64,000 bases of DNA from Nocardia jejuensis NBRC 103114 (GTDB lineage Bacteria > Actinomycetota > Actinomycetes > Mycobacteriales > Mycobacteriaceae), in the NCBI RefSeq assembly GCF_001613145.1, contig NZ_BDBU01000035.1, positions 1 through 64,000 of the forward strand. The letters run 5' to 3'. The notes beneath the pieces are model-generated. The model was not told the origin of the DNA and made no database searches. It saw only the letters and a list, made by a program, of their open reading frames with translations. A program made the position numbers and the translations under genes. Shown piece by piece: positions 61,642 to 64,000 of the stretch (positions are counted from its first letter, which is position 1; each line of letters opens with the position of its first letter).

Positions 61642-62139
61642 ATGAGGTATTTCTACGACTCGGAATTCATCGAGGACGGCACTGTCATCGACCTCGTATC
61701 GATCGCCGTCGTCTGTGAGGACGGCCGCGAATACTATGCGGTCTCAACCGAATTCGACGCCGAGAAGGCCGGGCCGTTCGTCCGCCGCAATGTGCTGCCG
61801 AAGCTGCCCCCGCGCACCTCGCCGCTGTGGCGCAGCCGCGAGCGGATCCGCGACGATCTGTACAAGTTCCTGGTCCCCCGCACGAGTGTGGAGCCCGAGC
61901 TCTGGGCCTGGGTCGCCGCGTACGACCACGTGGCACTGTGCCAGCTCTGGGGTTCGATGGTGGATCTGCCCGCAGCGCTCCCCCGGTACACCAACGAGCT
62001 GCGTCAGCACTGGGTCCAGCACGGCAGCCCGGCGTTGCCGCCGGTTCCCAAGGACGCGCACGACGCCCTCGCCGACGCCCGCCACAATCTGGCCAAGTTC
62101 GACGCCATCGAAGCGCATCGGCGGCGCGCGGCCTCCTGA
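61642..62139 (+). CDS. DEDD-type 3'-5' exoribonuclease (Rv2179c-like)
   Basis: The 165-residue product begins MRYFYDSEFIEDG, where D6 and E8 supply the first acidic pair, has AWVAAYDHVALCQLWG with the middle aspartate (near residue 94), and ends with DAHDALADARHNLAKF, in which the H and D complete the DEDD metal site. Rv2179c is a 3'-5' exoribonuclease of RNA overhangs distinct from RNase T and oligoribonuclease. Length is similar to the family. ATG 61642 has AAGGAGCG about 11 bases upstream. It is divergent from aroG, convergent with the acyltransferase. Confidence 0.9.
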   Translation: MRYFYDSEFIEDGTVIDLVSIAVVCEDGREYYAVSTEFDAEKAGPFVRRNVLPKLPPRTSPLWRSRERIRDDLYKFLVPRTSVEPELWAWVAAYDHVALCQLWGSMVDLPAALPRYTNELRQHWVQHGSPALPPVPKDAHDALADARHNLAKFDAIEAHRRRAAS

Positions 62140-62169
62140 GCCCGCACAGCGCGTCCTGAGTCCGAACAG

Positions 62170-62208
62170 CGAAAAGCCCCGGGAGACGATGTCTCCCGGG
62201 GCTTTTCG
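62170..62208. terminator. Strong bidirectional terminator
   Basis: An 18-base arm at 62170-62187 (CGAAAAGCCCCGGGAGAC) pairs perfectly with 62191-62208 around a 3-base loop. The stem has AAAA and TTTT at its ends, so each strand ends with a U tract. It separates the exoribonuclease gene from the convergent acyltransferase gene. Confidence 0.9.
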
Positions 62209-62221
62209 AGTATTTCGGGTC

Positions 62222-62947
62222 TCAGCCCGCCATGGTCTGCGGCACGCGGTCCGCATCGGGGCGGGCGCCGGACGGCACGCCCTTCTTCAGGCTGGCGGCG
62301 TAGACGTCGACGTATTCCTGATCGCCCATCTGCATGAGCTCGTACATGATCTCGTCGGTGACGGCGCGTTCGACGAAGCGATTACCGCCCATGCCCTCGT
62401 AGCGCGAGAAGTCGATCGGCTTACCGAACTTGACGGTGACCTTGCGACTGCGCCAGCGGAACGGTCCGGGCGGGCAGACCTCGTCGGTGCCGATCAGGGC
62501 CACCGGGATCACCGGCACGCCGGTCTCCAGGGCCAGGCGCGCCACGCCGGTCTTGCCCTTGTACAGGCGGCCGTCCGGGGAGCGGGTGCCCTCGGGGTAC
62601 AGGCCGACCAGGCGACCCTCCTCGAGCAGCATGCGCGCGGTGTTGAGCGCGCCCTCGGCGGCCGAGGCGCCGGAACGGTCGATCGGGTACTGACCGGTGC
62701 CGGAGAAGAAGAACTTCTGCAGACGGCCCTTGAGACCCGGGGTGGTGAAGTACTCGGCCTTGGCCAGGTACGTGATGCGTCGAGGGCTGGCGAGGGGGGT
62801 GAACAGCCAGTCGGTGAACGACAGGTGGTTGCCCGCGAGGATCGCTGCGCCATCGGTGGGAATGTTCTCCACGCCCTCGACCTTGGGCCGGTTGACGAGA
62901 TGGATGAACGGTCCCACCAAAACGAATTTCAGCAGCCAGTAGAACAT
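62222..62947 (-). CDS. 1-acyl-sn-glycerol-3-phosphate acyltransferase-like (Rv2182c-like)
   Basis: The 241-residue PlsC-family product has the catalytic NHLSFTD (N40 to D46; the HX4D motif), FPIDRSG-type block (GQYPIDRSGASA), and LYPEGTRSPDG (EGTR), with a short N-terminal hydrophobic stretch (2-17). It transfers acyl groups to lysophosphatidate in the membrane and would serve phospholipid synthesis. It corresponds to Rv2182c. AAAGGACGC precedes the ATG at 62947 by a few bases. Ends beside a strong terminator, suggesting a single-gene transcript. Confidence 0.92.
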   Translation of the reverse strand: MFYWLLKFVLVGPFIHLVNRPKVEGVENIPTDGAAILAGNHLSFTDWLFTPLASPRRITYLAKAEYFTTPGLKGRLQKFFFSGTGQYPIDRSGASAAEGALNTARMLLEEGRLVGLYPEGTRSPDGRLYKGKTGVARLALETGVPVIPVALIGTDEVCPPGPFRWRSRKVTVKFGKPIDFSRYEGMGGNRFVERAVTDEIMYELMQMGDQEYVDVYAASLKKGVPSGARPDADRVPQTMAG

Positions 62948-63282
62948 TGCGTCCTTTCCCCTGTTTCGATACCCGGGACCGGCCTCGTTGCGGGCACCAC
63001 ATTCGAATGCCGACTCTACCGCTGAGACCTGCTGGTGACCAACCGCCGCCCGCCTGATCTGTCCGGTTTATCCAGCTTTTACGTCACGGAATCAACGCTG
63101 GCCAAGATCATCGACATTCCTGTGAGGGCTGTGACGGTTCACGAGCCACTCATAGGAAGGCCTACCCACCATTTGTGAACGATCACCCGATCTCGGGAAT
63201 CGCACGAAATCACCGTGCGAGTATGCCTCCGGTCGCGATGGCGGAGGGCGGTTTTCGAGACGGGAACCGCGACACGCTCTTC
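62948..63282. other. Intergenic region with a possible operator
   Basis: The 335 bp contain no frame I can support. Within it GGCTGTGACGGTTCACG-AGCC (63127-63147) is a near-palindrome with one bulged base (GGCT, GTGA, CGGT, TCAC, AGCC). It could be a regulator site for the acyltransferase gene. AAAGGACGC at the left end is that gene's ribosome site. Confidence 0.4.
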
Positions 63283-64000
63283 TCAGCGGCCGGGGCTGAC
63301 CGGCATGGCGTCCTGCGGCACTTCCAGGGCCGCGCGGGCGAGCTCGGCCGCGCCGATCATCCCGGCGGCCTCACCCAGTTGCGCGGTGCGGATGCGCGCG
63401 AGGCGACGATGCCGCGCACCGGTGATCGAGGCGGAGTAGTGCTCCCGCGCCTCGTCCAGGAACAGCCCCGCCGAACTGCTGACGCCGCCCGCCACCACGA
63501 TGAGATCCGGGTCGAACAGGTCGCTCACGAAGGCCAGGCCGAGCCCGAGCCAGCGCGCGAACTCCGCCATCACCTCGACCGCGACCGGATCACCGTCCTG
63601 CGCCGCACCCGCGACGCGGCGGCCGGTGAGCGAGCCCGGATCGCGCAGCGCATCGCGGGCCAGCACCTTGGAACGTTGCGGATCGGTGGCGAGCAACTCG
63701 AGCGCGGTGTCCACCAGAGCCGTTCCGCTGCAATACCTTTCCCAGCAGCCGCGCTTGCCGCAGGGGCAGGCGCGACCGTTCGGCACCACCTGCAGATGAC
63801 CGAGTTCGGGCGCGACGCCGTAGCTGCCCCGGTAGAGCTGACCGCCCGTCAGCAGCGCCGCGCCGATCCCGGTGCCGATCGCGACGAGCACGACATTGCG
63901 ACCCCCGGCCGCCGCGCCGAAACGGTACTCGGCCCACAGCGCGGCATTCGCGTCGTGCTCCAGGATCACCGGCAGGCCCAGACGATCGGTGAGACGCTGC
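63283..64000 (-). CDS. ROK-family glucokinase, 5' end outside the window
   Basis: The visible 239 residues are the C-terminal part; the frame continues past base 64000. Blocks are VILEHDANAALWAEYRFG (catalytic Asp in EHDANAA), VLVAIGTGIGAAL (phosphate loop), GVAPELGHLQVVPNGRACPCGKRGCWERYCSG (zinc site H-x9-C-x-C-G-x4-C), and DLIVVAGGVSSSAGLFLDEAR. These fit ROK sugar kinases, most likely glucokinase that phosphorylates glucose in the cytoplasm. Repressor-type ROK is excluded only weakly because the N terminus is not seen. It is separated from the acyltransferase gene by 335 bp. Confidence 0.9.
   Translation of the reverse strand, partial: QRLTDRLGLPVILEHDANAALWAEYRFGAAAGGRNVVLVAIGTGIGAALLTGGQLYRGSYGVAPELGHLQVVPNGRACPCGKRGCWERYCSGTALVDTALELLATDPQRSKVLARDALRDPGSLTGRRVAGAAQDGDPVAVEVMAEFARWLGLGLAFVSDLFDPDLIVVAGGVSSSAGLFLDEAREHYSASITGARHRRLARIRTAQLGEAAGMIGAAELARAALEVPQDAMPVSPGR

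Noticed and set aside
62948..63282. A tRNA or small RNA gene in the gap
   Set aside because: No cloverleaf arms, CCA end or strong hairpin was found by eye.

Overview
The window is about 64 kb of high-GC actinobacterial chromosome from a mycolic-acid-containing member of the Mycobacteriales, most likely Nocardia or a close relative of Rhodococcus. The evidence is an Emb-type arabinosyltransferase, an antigen-85-like mycolyltransferase, MptA, Wag31 as the only DivIVA homologue seen, SepF, a eukaryote-like IleRS behind a T-box, and a gene order that matches two blocks known from Mycobacterium tuberculosis (lspA/Rv1540/dinX/ileS and Rv2145c-Rv2182c). No phage, insertion sequence, CRISPR array, tRNA or rRNA gene was seen. 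It is core chromosome with a few local oddities.

Layout. 1-18 kb is mixed housekeeping and envelope genes: a PPOX-fold protein, lspA-rluD, several secreted or lipid-anchored proteins, one isolated arabinosyltransferase, dinB, galU, a mycolyltransferase and two divergent regulator/target pairs (MarR with a membrane protein, TetR with Ohr), each with visible operators. 18-43 kb is all on the minus strand. It holds the division and cell wall (dcw) cluster, read from right to left: mraZ, rsmH, ftsL, pbpB, murE, murF, mraY, murD, ftsW, a murG remnant, murC, ftsQ, ftsZ, pgeF-like, yggS-like, sepF, yggT-like, wag31, a 69-residue membrane protein, then T-box and ileS. Many of these genes overlap by four bases, which implies translational coupling. 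43-64 kb follows the Rv2169c-Rv2182c order (DUF3040, GNAT, lppM, metF-like, idsA2, mptA, Rv2175c, pknL, aroG, Rv2179c, acyltransferase). Carotenoid genes (crtO-like, cruF, a cruG-like glycosyltransferase, crtI, crtB) are threaded between these conserved genes. A partial ROK glucokinase is cut by the right edge.

How the genes work together. The dcw block makes and polymerises lipid II and places the septum; Wag31 and SepF organise growth and division. MptA, the arabinosyltransferase, the mycolyltransferase and GalU supply the outer envelope. IdsA2, CrtB and CrtI should yield lycopene, and CruF, the CrtO-like ketolase and the glycosyltransferase would hydrate, oxidise and glycosylate it. A lycopene cyclase is not in the window.

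The most striking feature is at 30099-30410. The murG position of the dcw cluster holds only a 103-codon in-frame remnant: the N-terminal nucleotide-loop motif is joined directly to the last part of the C-terminal domain. The remnant has relaxed codon use and a fresh 21-bp tandem duplication, yet it still has start and stop overlaps with ftsW and murC. Because MurG activity is normally essential, a replacement enzyme should exist elsewhere in the genome. Other notable points are 14 five-residue repeats fused to the N terminus of DinB, a repeat insertion in phytoene synthase, four PASTA domains on PknL, three phased MraZ boxes and the T-box leader.
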